Source: DATBVX01 sp963695985 | Lineage (GTDB): Bacteria; Pseudomonadota; Gammaproteobacteria; Steroidobacterales; Steroidobacteraceae | Direction of reading: 5' to 3' | Assembly (NCBI GenBank): GCA_963695985.1 | Contig: CAVOIC010000012.1 | Coordinates: forward strand, 62,001-126,000 | DNA length: 64,000 nt | Shown: positions 9,410 through 18,593 of the stretch, one piece after another | How positions within the stretch are numbered: the first letter of the stretch is position 1 | Layout of the letters: each line of letters opens with the position of its first letter | The notes under the pieces: generated by a model | The model's database searches: none | What the model was told of the DNA's origin: nothing | The model's input: the letters and a program-made list of their open reading frames with translations, nothing else | Position numbers and translations under genes: made by a program

Positions 9410-10420
9410 ATGCAAAGCATTACCCAGGACCCCCCCAAGACGGTCCTACAAGCCAGAGTCCGTCCTGAGATCAGCGTCGTCGTGCCGGTCTTCAACGAGG
9501 AGGCCTGCCTGCCGGAGCTCTTCACGCGCCTCTACCAAGCGCTCGACAGCCTGGGCGCACCCTACGAGTGCATCTTCGTGGACGATGGCAGCCGCGATCG
9601 ATCGGTCGCGCTGCTGCGGGCTCAGCATGCCGCTCGCCCGGCGGAAACACGGGTCATTCTCTTCCAGCGCAACTTCGGCCAGCACGCGGCGATCCTGGCT
9701 GGCTTCGAGCGCGCAGCGGGCGACATCATCGTCACACTCGATGCCGACCTGCAGAATCCCCCGGAGGAGATCCCGCGTCTGCGCGCGGCCATCAACGCGG
9801 GACACGACTACGTCGGCACCGTACGGCATGGGCGCCAGGATCACTGGGCGCGGCGCTGGGCATCCCGGTCCCTGAACTATCTGCGCGAAAAGACCACACA
9901 CATCCGGATCACAGACCAGGGCTGCATGCTGCGCGCTTACGGGCGGGAGGTAATCGATGCGGTCAACGCATCGCGCGAAGTGAACACCTTCATCCCCGCG
10001 CTCGCCTACCTGTACGCGCGCTCACCCACGGAAATCGAGGTGTCACACGAGGCACGACGCGCGGGACAGTCGAAGTATTCGCTCTACAAGCTCATCCGGC
10101 TCAACTTCGACCTGATGACCGGCTTCACTTTCGTGCCACTGCAACTGTTCTCGATGCTCGGCATGATCATCGCCGGCCTGTCGGGCGTCCTCGTCGTGTA
10201 CCTGGTGGCACGACGCCTGATTCTGGGGCCGGAAGTGGAAGGCGTGTTCACGCTGTTCGCCATCGCTTTCATGCTGATCGGATTTGCGCTGTTCGGCATC
10301 GGGTTGATCGGCGAATACCTCGGCCGCACCTACGAACAGGTTCGCGGCCGGCCTCGCTACATCGTCGCGGCGGTACTCGAGAGCCACAAGGCCCAGAAGC
10401 GCGAGCGGCTCTGTGTTTAA
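9410..10420 (+). CDS. arnC: Undecaprenyl-phosphate 4-deoxy-4-formamido-L-arabinose transferase
   Basis: 336 residues. This family-2 glycosyltransferase moves formylated Ara4N from UDP to undecaprenyl phosphate at the inner face of the inner membrane. The N-terminal GT-A domain has VVVPVFNEE, FVDDGSRD, TLDADLQNPPEE and ITDQGCMLRAY. Two C-terminal membrane helices follow LNFDLMTGFTF, as in ArnC. It is the first gene of a seven-gene arn operon and overlaps the next gene by 8 bases. Generic DPM1-like transferases are similar, but the neighbouring arn genes settle the assignment. Confidence 0.92.
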   Translation: MQSITQDPPKTVLQARVRPEISVVVPVFNEEACLPELFTRLYQALDSLGAPYECIFVDDGSRDRSVALLRAQHAARPAETRVILFQRNFGQHAAILAGFERAAGDIIVTLDADLQNPPEEIPRLRAAINAGHDYVGTVRHGRQDHWARRWASRSLNYLREKTTHIRITDQGCMLRAYGREVIDAVNASREVNTFIPALAYLYARSPTEIEVSHEARRAGQSKYSLYKLIRLNFDLMTGFTFVPLQLFSMLGMIIAGLSGVLVVYLVARRLILGPEVEGVFTLFAIAFMLIGFALFGIGLIGEYLGRTYEQVRGRPRYIVAAVLESHKAQKRERLCV

Positions 10421-11369
10421 GGCTGTCGTGTTTGCGTACAGCGAAGTCGGATTTCGCTGTCTGCGCGTGCTGCTCGACCACGGTGTCGATGTTCCCATGG
10501 TCTTCACGCACGCGGACGCGCCGGGTGAGAAGCAGTGGTTCGGCAGCGTGGAACGGCTGGCGGCCGAACGCGGGGTAGAAGTGGTCAGTCCCGCGGACGT
10601 AAACCAGCGCGTGTGGGTCGAGCGCGTGGCCGCGCTGGCGCCGGACTACGTCTTCTCCTTCTACTACCGGTTGATGCTCCGCGAGCCGCTGCTGCGCACG
10701 GCCCGCCTGGGCGCGCTCAACATGCACGGATCGCTGCTGCCAAAATATCGCGGCCGCGCACCTGTCAACTGGGCGATTCTCAATGGCGAGTCGACGACCG
10801 GCGCGACGTTGCATTTCATGCTGAGCAAGCCGGATGCCGGACCGATTGTCGCGCAGCAGGCGGTGTCGATCGGCATCGACGATACGGCACTCACGGTATC
10901 GCTCGCGGTGGCCGAGGCCGCTGCGGACCTTCTCGCGCGGACTTTGCCGCTGCTCGCCGCCGGACGCCCGCCGTCGCGACCCATGGATCTTGCCGCGGGC
11001 TCGTATTTCGGCGGCCGCAAGCCCGAGGACGGCCGCATCGACTGGTCGTGGCCTGCCGCGCGCGTTCACAACCTGATTCGTGCCGTCGCACCGCCGTTTC
11101 CCGGCGCGTTCACCGACCTGGGCCGGCAGCGCATCGTCTTCGGAGCGTCGCGCTGGACCGGCGCGCGTGCCGCACATCCCGACGCGGCACCGTGCCTGTA
11201 CACCGAGCACGACGCGCATATCTATCTCGACTGTGCGGATGGCCTGAGACTAGAAATTGCATCGCTCGCGATCGATGGCGAGTCCCTCGACGCGCGCAGC
11301 TTTGTACGCCGCCACGGCGGCTCTATCCTGTCACTCGACCATTCACCGGCACTGGAAGCATGCCCATGA
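10413..11369 (+). CDS. arnA: ArnA formyltransferase as a stand-alone protein
   Basis: 318 residues, matching only the N-terminal half of E. coli ArnA, which formylates UDP-Ara4N using 10-formyl-tetrahydrofolate. The catalytic loop is seen in NMHGSLLPKYRGRAPVNW, and the Asp in LSKPDAGPIVA. A C-terminal FMT-like domain follows. Translation begins at a GTG at 10413 inside the end of arnC and stops within the ATGA overlap with the decarboxylase gene. In enterobacteria the two activities are fused in one polypeptide; here they are separate cistrons, and the junction reads cleanly with its own start and ribosome site, so a frameshift is unlikely. Confidence 0.88.
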   Translation: MFKAVVFAYSEVGFRCLRVLLDHGVDVPMVFTHADAPGEKQWFGSVERLAAERGVEVVSPADVNQRVWVERVAALAPDYVFSFYYRLMLREPLLRTARLGALNMHGSLLPKYRGRAPVNWAILNGESTTGATLHFMLSKPDAGPIVAQQAVSIGIDDTALTVSLAVAEAAADLLARTLPLLAAGRPPSRPMDLAAGSYFGGRKPEDGRIDWSWPAARVHNLIRAVAPPFPGAFTDLGRQRIVFGASRWTGARAAHPDAAPCLYTEHDAHIYLDCADGLRLEIASLAIDGESLDARSFVRRHGGSILSLDHSPALEACP

Positions 11370-12412
11370 AGAAGCTGCTCATTCTCGGCGTCAACGGCTT
11401 CATCGGTCATCACCTGAGCGAGGCGGTGATGCGCGAGACCGACTGGCACGTGTACGGCATGGACCTGGAGAGCGATCGCGTCGCGCATCTGCTCGATAAC
11501 AAGCGCTTTCACTACTTCGAAGGCGACATCACCATCAACCGCGAATGGGTCGAATATCACATCCGTAAGTGCGACGTGCTGCTGCCGCTGGTGGCGATCG
11601 CCACACCCGCGAGCTACATCAGCAACCCGCTCGGAGTCTTCGAGCTCGACTTCGAGGCGAACCTGCCGCTGATCCGCCAGTGCGTGAAGCACCACAAGCG
11701 CGTCGTGTTCCCGTCGACCTCGGAAATCTACGGTATGTCGACGGATCCCGAGTTTCATCCCTATGACTCTGCGCTGGTACTCGGCCCAATACCGAAATCG
11801 CGCTGGATCTACTCATGCAGCAAGCAGCTGCTCGACCGGGTCATCTGGGCGTACGGTGATCAGGGCCTGGATTTCACGCTGTTCCGGCCCTTCAACTGGA
11901 TCGGTCCGGGGCTCGATCGCATGCAGACACCGAAGGAAGGCAGCTCTCGCGTGTTGACGCAGTTCCTCGGCAACATCGTGCGCGGCGAGGACATCCGGCT
12001 GGTCGATGGCGGCGCACAGAGGCGGTGCTTCACCTACGTGTCGGAAGGCGTCGATTGCCTGCTCAAGATCATCACCAACGCGAACGGCGTCGCGTCGCGG
12101 CGCATCTACAACGTCGGCAATCCCCACAATGACCTTTCGATCCGCCAGCTCGCTGAGTTGATGCTGGAGGTGGCGCGTTCGATCGATGCGTATGCCGGCC
12201 CCGCCGCCAAGGTGCGCATTGCCGAGGTATCGGCGGAAAAGTACTACGGCGCCGGCTACCAGGACGTGCAGAGCCGCGTGCCCTGGATCCAGAACACCTG
12301 CGAGGAGCTCGGCTGGAAGCCGACGATCGACATGCGGACCGCGGTGCGGCGCATTTTCGAGTCCTACCGGGCCGATCTCGGCGCGGCTCGCGAACTGACC
12401 GATGTGGCCTGA
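11366..12412 (+). CDS. arnA: ArnA decarboxylase (UDP-glucuronate 4-oxidising) as a stand-alone protein
   Basis: 348 residues corresponding to the C-terminal half of E. coli ArnA, an SDR enzyme that oxidises and decarboxylates UDP-glucuronate to UDP-Ara4O. The NAD-binding GVNGFIGHHL opens the protein. The catalytic PSTSEIYGM, YSCSK (Tyr-x-x-x-Lys) and the Arg pair in AQRRCFTY match the ArnA active site. The ATG at 11366 overlaps the upstream stop (ATGA) and sits 7 bases after GGAAG. An ATG at 11360 is too close to that site. Confidence 0.9.
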   Translation: MKKLLILGVNGFIGHHLSEAVMRETDWHVYGMDLESDRVAHLLDNKRFHYFEGDITINREWVEYHIRKCDVLLPLVAIATPASYISNPLGVFELDFEANLPLIRQCVKHHKRVVFPSTSEIYGMSTDPEFHPYDSALVLGPIPKSRWIYSCSKQLLDRVIWAYGDQGLDFTLFRPFNWIGPGLDRMQTPKEGSSRVLTQFLGNIVRGEDIRLVDGGAQRRCFTYVSEGVDCLLKIITNANGVASRRIYNVGNPHNDLSIRQLAELMLEVARSIDAYAGPAAKVRIAEVSAEKYYGAGYQDVQSRVPWIQNTCEELGWKPTIDMRTAVRRIFESYRADLGAARELTDVA

Positions 12413-12424
12413 TCACGCCTCGCG

Positions 12425-13390
12425 ATGAGCGGCACGCCATTCGTCCCGCCCGCGCCGGGCAGTCTGGCGCGCCGGGTCGCTCTCAAGATCGATGTCGATA
12501 CGCTGCGCGGCACGCTGGAAGGTGTGCCGCAGCTGGTCCAGCTGCTGCGGAGTCTCGGCGCGCAGGCCACGTTCTATTTCAGCGTCGGACCCGATCACAC
12601 CGGGCGCGCACTGAAGCGCGTATTTCGGCGTGGCTTCCTCGGCAAGGTGCGGCGCACTTCGGTGCTGGAGCACTACGGCTGGAAGACCCTGCTGTATGGC
12701 ACCCTCCTGCCGGGCCCCGATATCGGCCGGCGGGCTGGCGCGGTGATGCGAGCCGTGCGCGACGCGGGCTTCGAGGTGGGGCTGCACTGCCACGATCACG
12801 TGCGCTGGCAGGACGGGGTTGCGCGAGCCGGCGCCTCCTGGACGCGGGCCGAGTTCGAGCGCGGTGTCGAGGCGTTCAAGAGCGTGTTCGGCCATCCGCC
12901 GCAGTCGCATGCCGCCGCCGGTTGGCAGATGAATCCCCATGTGCTGGTGCTCGAGTCGGAGTACGGCTTTCTCTACGCGAGCGACACCCGCGGGCTCAAG
13001 CCCTTCATGCCCTCGATGGGCGGCCTCATGGGTCGATGTGCGCAGCTGCCGACGACACTGCCGACCTTCGACGAGCTCATCGGCGTCGAAGGCCAGTCCG
13101 CCGACGATGCGGTGCAGGCCATTCTCAAGGTGACGCGCGCGCGTCCTGGCGCGAGTCACGTGTTCACGTTGCACGCCGAGCTCGAGGGCCAGAAGCTCGG
13201 CCCGCAGTTCGCGCACCTGCTTCTGACCTGGCGTGCGGAGGGCATTGAGCTGGTGGCGATGCGTGATCTGTTCTCAGGTCTGCAGGCAAGCCGCCTGCCG
13301 CGCCATGAGATCGAGATGGACGAGGTTCCCGGGCGCTCCGGCACGTTGGCAGTGCAGGGCCACTGGGTCACCGATACCGCCGCGTCATGA
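12425..13390 (+). CDS. arnD: 4-deoxy-4-formamido-L-arabinose-phosphoundecaprenol deformylase
   Basis: 321 residues of polysaccharide-deacetylase (NodB-like) fold. The metal-binding pattern is visible as KIDVDTLRG near the N-terminus (Asp) and GLHCHDHVRW (His pair). ArnD removes the formyl group from the lipid-linked sugar at the cytoplasmic face. It sits 12 bases after the decarboxylase gene and overlaps arnT by four bases (ATGA). The order fits the enzyme pathway, and confidence comes from both motif and context. Confidence 0.9.
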   Translation: MSGTPFVPPAPGSLARRVALKIDVDTLRGTLEGVPQLVQLLRSLGAQATFYFSVGPDHTGRALKRVFRRGFLGKVRRTSVLEHYGWKTLLYGTLLPGPDIGRRAGAVMRAVRDAGFEVGLHCHDHVRWQDGVARAGASWTRAEFERGVEAFKSVFGHPPQSHAAAGWQMNPHVLVLESEYGFLYASDTRGLKPFMPSMGGLMGRCAQLPTTLPTFDELIGVEGQSADDAVQAILKVTRARPGASHVFTLHAELEGQKLGPQFAHLLLTWRAEGIELVAMRDLFSGLQASRLPRHEIEMDEVPGRSGTLAVQGHWVTDTAAS

Positions 13391-15042
13391 GCGCACCAAA
13401 CGCATTGCGCCCCAACGTCCGCGCGGCGCTGTCGGCCGGCCTGCTCACACTGGCGGCATCCTGGTTTGTGCTGCTCGGTTATCGTGAGCTGTTCAATCCG
13501 GACGAAGGACGCTACGCGGAGATCCCGCGCGAGATGCTGGTGTCCGGCAACTGGCTGGTGCCGCATCTCAACGATCTGGTCTACATCGAAAAGCCGCCGC
13601 TGCAGTACTGGGCCACCGCTGTGAGCTATATGTTGTTCGGCACGAATGTGTGGTCGGCGCGGTTCTACACGGGCCTGTGTGGATTACTCACGGTGCTGAT
13701 CACCGCTGTGCTGGCGCGCCGTCTGTGGGGAAGCGCCGCGGGCTGGCGCGCCGGATTCATGTCGGGGAGCGCCTTGCTGCTGGTCCTGATGGGCCACCAG
13801 CTGACGCTCGACATGAGCCTCACCTTCTACACCACACTGACGCTCGCCGCCTTCTGCGCGGCGCAGGATAGCCGCACCTCACCCACGGCCCGGCGTTACT
13901 GGATGTGGCTGGTGTGGGCGAGTGCCGCCGGCGCGTTCCTGACCAAGGGACTCGTGGCGCTGGTACTGCCGGGAATCACCCTGTTCGCCTACTCGCTGTT
14001 GCAGCGGGACTGGGCGATCTGGCGCCGCCTCTCGCTCGCGAGCGGTCTGCCGCTATTCGTGCTGCTCGCGCTGCCATGGATGGTGCTGACGCAGCGCGAG
14101 CTGCCGCAGTTCTTCGACTTCTTCGTGGTGCGCGAGCATTTCCAGCGCTATCTCACGCTCATTTCGGATCGTTACGAGCCGTGGTGGTTCTTCATCGCGA
14201 TACTGGCCGGGGGCTGCATGCCGTGGCTGATCCCGACGACGCGTGCGCTTCTCGGCGGCTGGCGCGCCTCGATCGCGCCGGGCGCGTTCGATGCGCGACG
14301 CCTGCTGTGGACCTGGAGCGCGGTCGTATTCCTGTTCTTCTCTGCGTCGGATTCGAAGCTGGTTCCCTACATCCTGCCGATGTTTCCATCCGTGGCGCTA
14401 CTGATGGCTTCGCTCGAAGAGACGCGCCTGCGGCGCGACCTGCGCTCCACCGGCGTGATGTTGATCGCGATCGGTGCGCTCTTCCTGGCGCTGACCGTGA
14501 TCTTGCCGCGGGTGCTGCCCGACTCGCCTCGCGCCGTGCTGTTCCTCGAAATGCGTCCCGCACTGGCCGCAGTCGCAGTGATTGCGCTGATTGGAGGCGC
14601 GCTCACGATTGCTTCCCGCGGCGACAGCGTGCGACTGACCACGGTCATCGGCCTGACCGGGTACCTGTGTGCCGCGGCGCTGCTGTGGGGCGCAAGGTCG
14701 GTGCAAACCATCTACTCCGGCGCTTCGCTTGCGGCACAATTACCACCCTCACTGAACCACGAGGTGCCGATGTTCAGCGTTCGCACCTATGACCAGTCGC
14801 TGCCGTTCTACCTGCGCCGCACCCTGACCATGGTCGACGAACAGGGCGAGCTGACGTTTGGTCTGCAACTCGAACCGCACAAGGGCATTGCGGATCTCGA
14901 TGCCTTCGAGTCGCGATGGCGTGCACTGCCGCAAGCGCTCGCGGTCGTAGAGCCTAAGGCCTACGCGTTGCTGCAGCAGCATCAGCTACCGATGGTCGTG
15001 CGCGCCCGCGATCTGCGCCGCATGATCGTGAGCCGGCAATGA
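13387..15042 (+). CDS. arnT: Undecaprenyl phosphate-alpha-L-Ara4N:lipid A transferase (GT83)
   Basis: 551 residues, the usual ArnT length. It is a polytopic inner-membrane enzyme with about 12 hydrophobic segments followed by a periplasmic C-terminal domain, which attaches Ara4N to lipid A phosphates. The periplasmic loop motif after helix 1 is NPDEGRYAEIPREM, containing the acidic residues essential in PMT/ArnT enzymes, and IEKPPLQYW follows. The result is a less anionic outer membrane and resistance to polymyxin and other cationic peptides. It overlaps both neighbours by four bases. Confidence 0.92.
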   Translation: MSAPNALRPNVRAALSAGLLTLAASWFVLLGYRELFNPDEGRYAEIPREMLVSGNWLVPHLNDLVYIEKPPLQYWATAVSYMLFGTNVWSARFYTGLCGLLTVLITAVLARRLWGSAAGWRAGFMSGSALLLVLMGHQLTLDMSLTFYTTLTLAAFCAAQDSRTSPTARRYWMWLVWASAAGAFLTKGLVALVLPGITLFAYSLLQRDWAIWRRLSLASGLPLFVLLALPWMVLTQRELPQFFDFFVVREHFQRYLTLISDRYEPWWFFIAILAGGCMPWLIPTTRALLGGWRASIAPGAFDARRLLWTWSAVVFLFFSASDSKLVPYILPMFPSVALLMASLEETRLRRDLRSTGVMLIAIGALFLALTVILPRVLPDSPRAVLFLEMRPALAAVAVIALIGGALTIASRGDSVRLTTVIGLTGYLCAAALLWGARSVQTIYSGASLAAQLPPSLNHEVPMFSVRTYDQSLPFYLRRTLTMVDEQGELTFGLQLEPHKGIADLDAFESRWRALPQALAVVEPKAYALLQQHQLPMVVRARDLRRMIVSRQ

Positions 15043-15419
15043 CGACTGTCACCTGGGCGCTGCTGCTCGGTGGTGTGCTGCTCAACGCGGCGGCGCAGTT
15101 GCTGCTCAAAGCTGCCACTCGCACCAGCGGCATGCTGCTGTCGGACTCGGGACAGGTCTCGTGGGCCGCAGCTGCGGAGCTCCTGCGCACGGTGCCGCTG
15201 TGGGTAGGGCTGTCCTGTTACGGGATCAGTGTGGTGCTGTGGCTCGGTGCGTTGTCGCGCGTGCCCGTCAGCGTCGCGTATCCCATGTTGTCCATTGGCT
15301 ATGTCGTCAATGCATTCGCGGCGGCGGCGCTGTTCGGCGAAGCGCTCACCGTCGCCAAGATGAGCGGTATCGTGCTGATCATCGTCGGCGTCTTCGTTCT
15401 CGCGCGGGCCACACCATGA
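15039..15419 (+). CDS. arnE: ArnE/ArnF-type flippase subunit (EamA/SMR-like)
   Basis: 126 residues with four predicted helices and the small multidrug resistance-like pattern LLNAAAQLLLKAA at the start and RVPVSVAYPMLSIGYV in the third helix region. In E. coli ArnE and ArnF together flip lipid-linked Ara4N across the inner membrane. Only one such gene is present here, so it may work as a homodimer or with a partner elsewhere. It cannot be assigned firmly to E rather than F. It overlaps arnT and arnB by four bases each. Confidence 0.82.
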   Translation: MTTVTWALLLGGVLLNAAAQLLLKAATRTSGMLLSDSGQVSWAAAAELLRTVPLWVGLSCYGISVVLWLGALSRVPVSVAYPMLSIGYVVNAFAAAALFGEALTVAKMSGIVLIIVGVFVLARATP

Positions 15420-16540
15420 CAGATTACCTGCCGTTCACCCGTCCCCAGATCGATGAGCAGACCATTGCCGGAGTGGCGGAGGTGCTGCGCTCGGGGTGGA
15501 TCACCACCGGTCCCTACGTGACGCGCTTCGAGGCGGCTCTCGCCGCTTATGTTGGTGGCGGCCGGCAGGTGCGCGTATGCACGTCCGCGACCGGCGCGCT
15601 CGAAATGGCGCTGGTGGCCGCCGGCATCGGGCCGGGCGATGAAGTCATCGTGCCCGCAATGAGTTTCGCCGCGTCCGCTAACGTAGTCGTGCGCGTCGGG
15701 GCGGTACCGGTGTTCGTCGACGTGGGCTTGCGCAACCGTAACATCGACGTGAAGCAGATGGAGGCGGCGCTGACACCGCGCACGCGCGCCATCATGCCGG
15801 TGCATTTCGCCGGCCTGCCGGCGGACCTCGATGCCGTCTATGCCCTCGCCGAGCGCCACCGCCTGCGCGTCATCGAAGATGCGGCCCATGCCATCGGCAC
15901 CGCATGGCACGGCCGCAGAATCGGCTCCTTCGGCGACATCGTTTGCTTCAGCTTTCATCCGAACAAGAACATGACCACGATCGAGGGCGGCGCGCTGGTG
16001 ACCACGGATGAGAAGGTGCTGACGGCGGTCGACCAGCTGCGATTTCACGGTATCCAGCGCAACGCGGAGGGCGAAATCGACGTGGTGCGCGCGGGCGGGA
16101 AATACAACTTCTCGGATGTTTCGGCGCGGATCGGGATCGATCAGCTCGCCAAGCTCGAGGATTTCAACCGCCGTCGCCGCGAGCTCGCGGGCCGCTATTT
16201 CCAGCTGCTCAAGGAGCAGGACGGTCTGCTGCTTCCGGAACGGGGCGACCAGGACCATTCGTGGCACATCTTTACCGTCCTGATCGACTATCCGCACTTC
16301 GGCTTCACCCGGCCGCGCCTGCAGCGCGCACTGCATGATCGAGGTATCGGCACCGGCGTGCACTATCCGAGCATCCCGGCACTCACATTTTATCGACAGC
16401 TCGGCTATGCGCCGGAACGCTGGCCGAATGCCCTGCGCATCGGTCGCGAGACGCTCACGCTGCCGCTGTTTCCCGCCATGCGCGACGCCGATGTCGATCG
16501 CGTCGTGAGCACTCTCGGAGGCGTGCTGCGCGGCAATTGA
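15416..16540 (+). CDS. arnB: UDP-4-amino-4-deoxy-L-arabinose--oxoglutarate aminotransferase
   Basis: 374 residues of the DegT/DnrJ/EryC1 PLP-dependent family. The Schiff-base Lys lies in FSFHPNKNMTTIEGG, with the cofactor Asp in IEDAAHAIG and substrate loops GSGWITTGP-like (RSGWITTGPY) at the N-terminus. It converts UDP-Ara4O to UDP-Ara4N. In enterobacteria arnB is first in the operon; here it is last. The stop is one base from the convergent yceI stop, leaving no room for a separate terminator. Confidence 0.92.
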   Translation: MTDYLPFTRPQIDEQTIAGVAEVLRSGWITTGPYVTRFEAALAAYVGGGRQVRVCTSATGALEMALVAAGIGPGDEVIVPAMSFAASANVVVRVGAVPVFVDVGLRNRNIDVKQMEAALTPRTRAIMPVHFAGLPADLDAVYALAERHRLRVIEDAAHAIGTAWHGRRIGSFGDIVCFSFHPNKNMTTIEGGALVTTDEKVLTAVDQLRFHGIQRNAEGEIDVVRAGGKYNFSDVSARIGIDQLAKLEDFNRRRRELAGRYFQLLKEQDGLLLPERGDQDHSWHIFTVLIDYPHFGFTRPRLQRALHDRGIGTGVHYPSIPALTFYRQLGYAPERWPNALRIGRETLTLPLFPAMRDADVDRVVSTLGGVLRGN

Positions 16541-16541
16541 T

Positions 16542-17255
16542 TCAGCCCGCCTTGCGGTTGGCGCGGACCGTGAACTTCACTTTGAGCTCATCCTGCACTT
16601 GCAGCGCACCGCCCAGGATGCTGAAGGGCTTCAAGCCCAGCTCCGACTGCTTCACCGCGAACTGACCGGTCGCCGTCAGGTGATCGCCTTCGTAGGTCAC
16701 CGCGATCGGCACATGCAGATCGCGCTCCTGGTCCTTGACCTTCACGCGCACCGTCGCCTGCATCGACTCGCGCGTGCCCTCAATCACCGTGGAGCTGAGC
16801 TCGATACCGGGGAAATGCTCGGCGTCGAGCAGCGCCTCTCCCAGCAGGTTCTTGCGCGTCCCCTGCTTGGCGGAGTCGTTCACCTCGGAGCGGAACTCCT
16901 CACCTTCCTCCTGGCGCAGGGCGGCCTCATCGACTTCCAGCAACGCCACGGGCATCACGAGATCGAAGGCGCAGCGGGAAATGTCATCTTGTAGATAGAC
17001 CGTGCCGGTCAGGTTGTGCGAAGAAATGACGTGGTTATGACCCGCACCGGCGAAAGCACCACCCCGGTAAGCCAGGATGCGCACCAGCGAGTCCTCGGAC
17101 CGAACCTGGTAGATCGTCGCCCCCTTGAGATCGCGCGGCGGAATCGCGGTCGTGGGCGTCGGTGGCGGCGGAATCTCGGGGCGCTGTGCGCTCGGGCAGG
17201 CCGTGAGGGCAGCGGTCAATACGAGGATCGCGGTCAGCAGGAGCGTGCGGCGCAT
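16542..17255 (-). CDS. YceI family lipoprotein
   Basis: 237 residues beginning with a lipoprotein signal peptide (LTAALTAC, lipidation at Cys about residue 20) and a Pro/Thr-rich linker, then a YceI-like lipocalin barrel (FAGAGHNHVISS, FDLVMPVALLEVDE). YceI proteins bind polyisoprenoid-type lipids in the periplasm. The function here is unknown. It is divergent from the cytochrome b561 gene, with about 124 bases between them, and convergent with arnB. Confidence 0.82.
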   Translation of the reverse strand: MRRTLLLTAILVLTAALTACPSAQRPEIPPPPTPTTAIPPRDLKGATIYQVRSEDSLVRILAYRGGAFAGAGHNHVISSHNLTGTVYLQDDISRCAFDLVMPVALLEVDEAALRQEEGEEFRSEVNDSAKQGTRKNLLGEALLDAEHFPGIELSSTVIEGTRESMQATVRVKVKDQERDLHVPIAVTYEGDHLTATGQFAVKQSELGLKPFSILGGALQVQDELKVKFTVRANRKAG

Positions 17256-17379
17256 GTTTCACCTGAGATTCAGGAGATATAGAGGAGATTCTAACCAAGG
17301 CAGTTGAGCCGGGTCGGGCGATTCCTTATGTTGGCAAGCCTGCGGGCGCCGGGTTCCCGCGAGCCATCCAGGGGTGAAC

Positions 17380-17940
17380 ATGCAGTTGCGGAACACATTG
17401 AGCCGTTGGGGTGTCGTATCCCAGACCTTTCACTGGGTAATCGTGGTGCTGATCATCACGCAGTACGTCCTGGCCGAGATCGAGCACGACATGCCGCTGG
17501 GAATGGCGCGCTTTGCGGTGCTGGCGCGTCACAAATCGATCGGCCTCACGATCCTGGGGCTCGCGGTCTTGCGCCTGCTGTGGCGCTGGATGAATCCGAC
17601 GCCGCCGCTGCCGGATACGCTCAAGCCCTACGAGCGTGTGCTCGCGCGTGTGACGCACTTCGGGTTGTATTTCTTCCTGTTCGCGATGCCGATCACGGGC
17701 TGGATTCTCTCTTGTGCCTCCAACTTCCCGGTGAGCTATTTCGGCTGGTTCACGCTCCCGAACCTGGTGGCGGCCGACAAGGGCCTCGCCGAGACGATGC
17801 ATGAAGTACACGAGACGCTGTTCAACGTCCTGGTGGCGTTCGCGGCAGTGCACATCGCCGCCGCCCTCAAGCACCACTTCCGGCTCAAGGACGACGTGCT
17901 GCGGCGCATGTTGCCATTTACGTCACGAACCCCGAGGTAA
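17380..17940 (+). CDS. Cytochrome b561 (CybB/YceJ-like)
   Basis: 186 residues with four hydrophobic helices. Haem-ligand His residues are seen in SQTFHWVIVV, ARHKSIGLTI, THFGLYFFLF and VHIAAALKHHF, the standard pattern of Ni/Fe-hydrogenase-like cytochrome b561. ATG at 17380 has an AGGGG site; a GTG two codons upstream lies inside that site. These proteins shuttle electrons between quinol and periplasmic acceptors. It is followed 4 bases later by a YceI gene, reproducing the well known yceJ-yceI pairing of E. coli. Confidence 0.88.
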   Translation: MQLRNTLSRWGVVSQTFHWVIVVLIITQYVLAEIEHDMPLGMARFAVLARHKSIGLTILGLAVLRLLWRWMNPTPPLPDTLKPYERVLARVTHFGLYFFLFAMPITGWILSCASNFPVSYFGWFTLPNLVAADKGLAETMHEVHETLFNVLVAFAAVHIAAALKHHFRLKDDVLRRMLPFTSRTPR

Positions 17941-17944
17941 TTTC

Positions 17945-18589
17945 ATGCGAACTGCGCGCGTCGGCCTGATTCTTCCCACGCTGTATGCGGCGCTGGTGCT
18001 GGCGGGCGGTCCGGCGCCGAGCGCGACGCCGACTGCCGCGGTGGCGCCTGCTGCCGCTACAACACCGGCCGCCGCCGGTGCCGGCAACTACGCCGTGGAT
18101 CCGGCCAAGAGCTGGCTGGGCTTTACCGCGCGGCAGAGTGGTGGCGATGTGGACGGTCGCTTCGAGAAGTTCACGGCGCGCATCACGTTCTCCGATGCCA
18201 ACCTGGCCTCGAGCCGCTTCGACGTCGATGTCACTACGCAATCGGTGAACACACAGGACGACAATCGCGACACGGTGCTGCGCGACACTGATCTGTTCAA
18301 TGTCGCCAAGTTCCCGACCGCGCATTTCGTCACTTCCGCCTTCGCCCGCAAGGCTCCCGGACAGTACGAGGCGACGGGCAAGCTGACGATCCGCGATGTA
18401 ACGCGCGAGATCCGCCTGCCCTTCACCTTCCAGAGCGCGCAGGAGGGCGGCAAGACCGTCGCCTGGCTCAAGGGCGGACTGACCGTCAATCGTCTGGACT
18501 ATGGCGTCGGCCAGGGTGAATGGCAGGACACGTCCGAGGTCGAGAACCCGGTGCGCATCCGGTTCGAACTGCGCCTGCTGCCGCAGTAG
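17945..18589 (+). CDS. YceI family periplasmic protein
   Basis: 214 residues with an N-terminal Sec signal (VGLILPTLYAALVLAGG), an Ala/Pro/Thr-rich spacer, then a complete YceI barrel (NYAVDPAKSWLGFTARQ, FDVDVTTQSVNTQDDNRD, KLTIRDVTREIRLPF). The family binds isoprenoid quinone-like lipids. The gene starts 4 bases after the cytochrome b561 stop, so the two probably form a periplasmic redox or quinone-handling pair. Two YceI paralogues flank the cytochrome in opposite orientations. Confidence 0.88.
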   Translation: MRTARVGLILPTLYAALVLAGGPAPSATPTAAVAPAAATTPAAAGAGNYAVDPAKSWLGFTARQSGGDVDGRFEKFTARITFSDANLASSRFDVDVTTQSVNTQDDNRDTVLRDTDLFNVAKFPTAHFVTSAFARKAPGQYEATGKLTIRDVTREIRLPFTFQSAQEGGKTVAWLKGGLTVNRLDYGVGQGEWQDTSEVENPVRIRFELRLLPQ

Positions 18590-18593
18590 CCCC

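Noticed and set aside
10535..11365. Upstream extension of the ArnA decarboxylase frame that could make a fused protein
   Set aside because: The extra part lies in a different frame from the formyltransferase gene and reads as Arg-rich shadow; the ATGA overlap and GGAAG site support a separate start.
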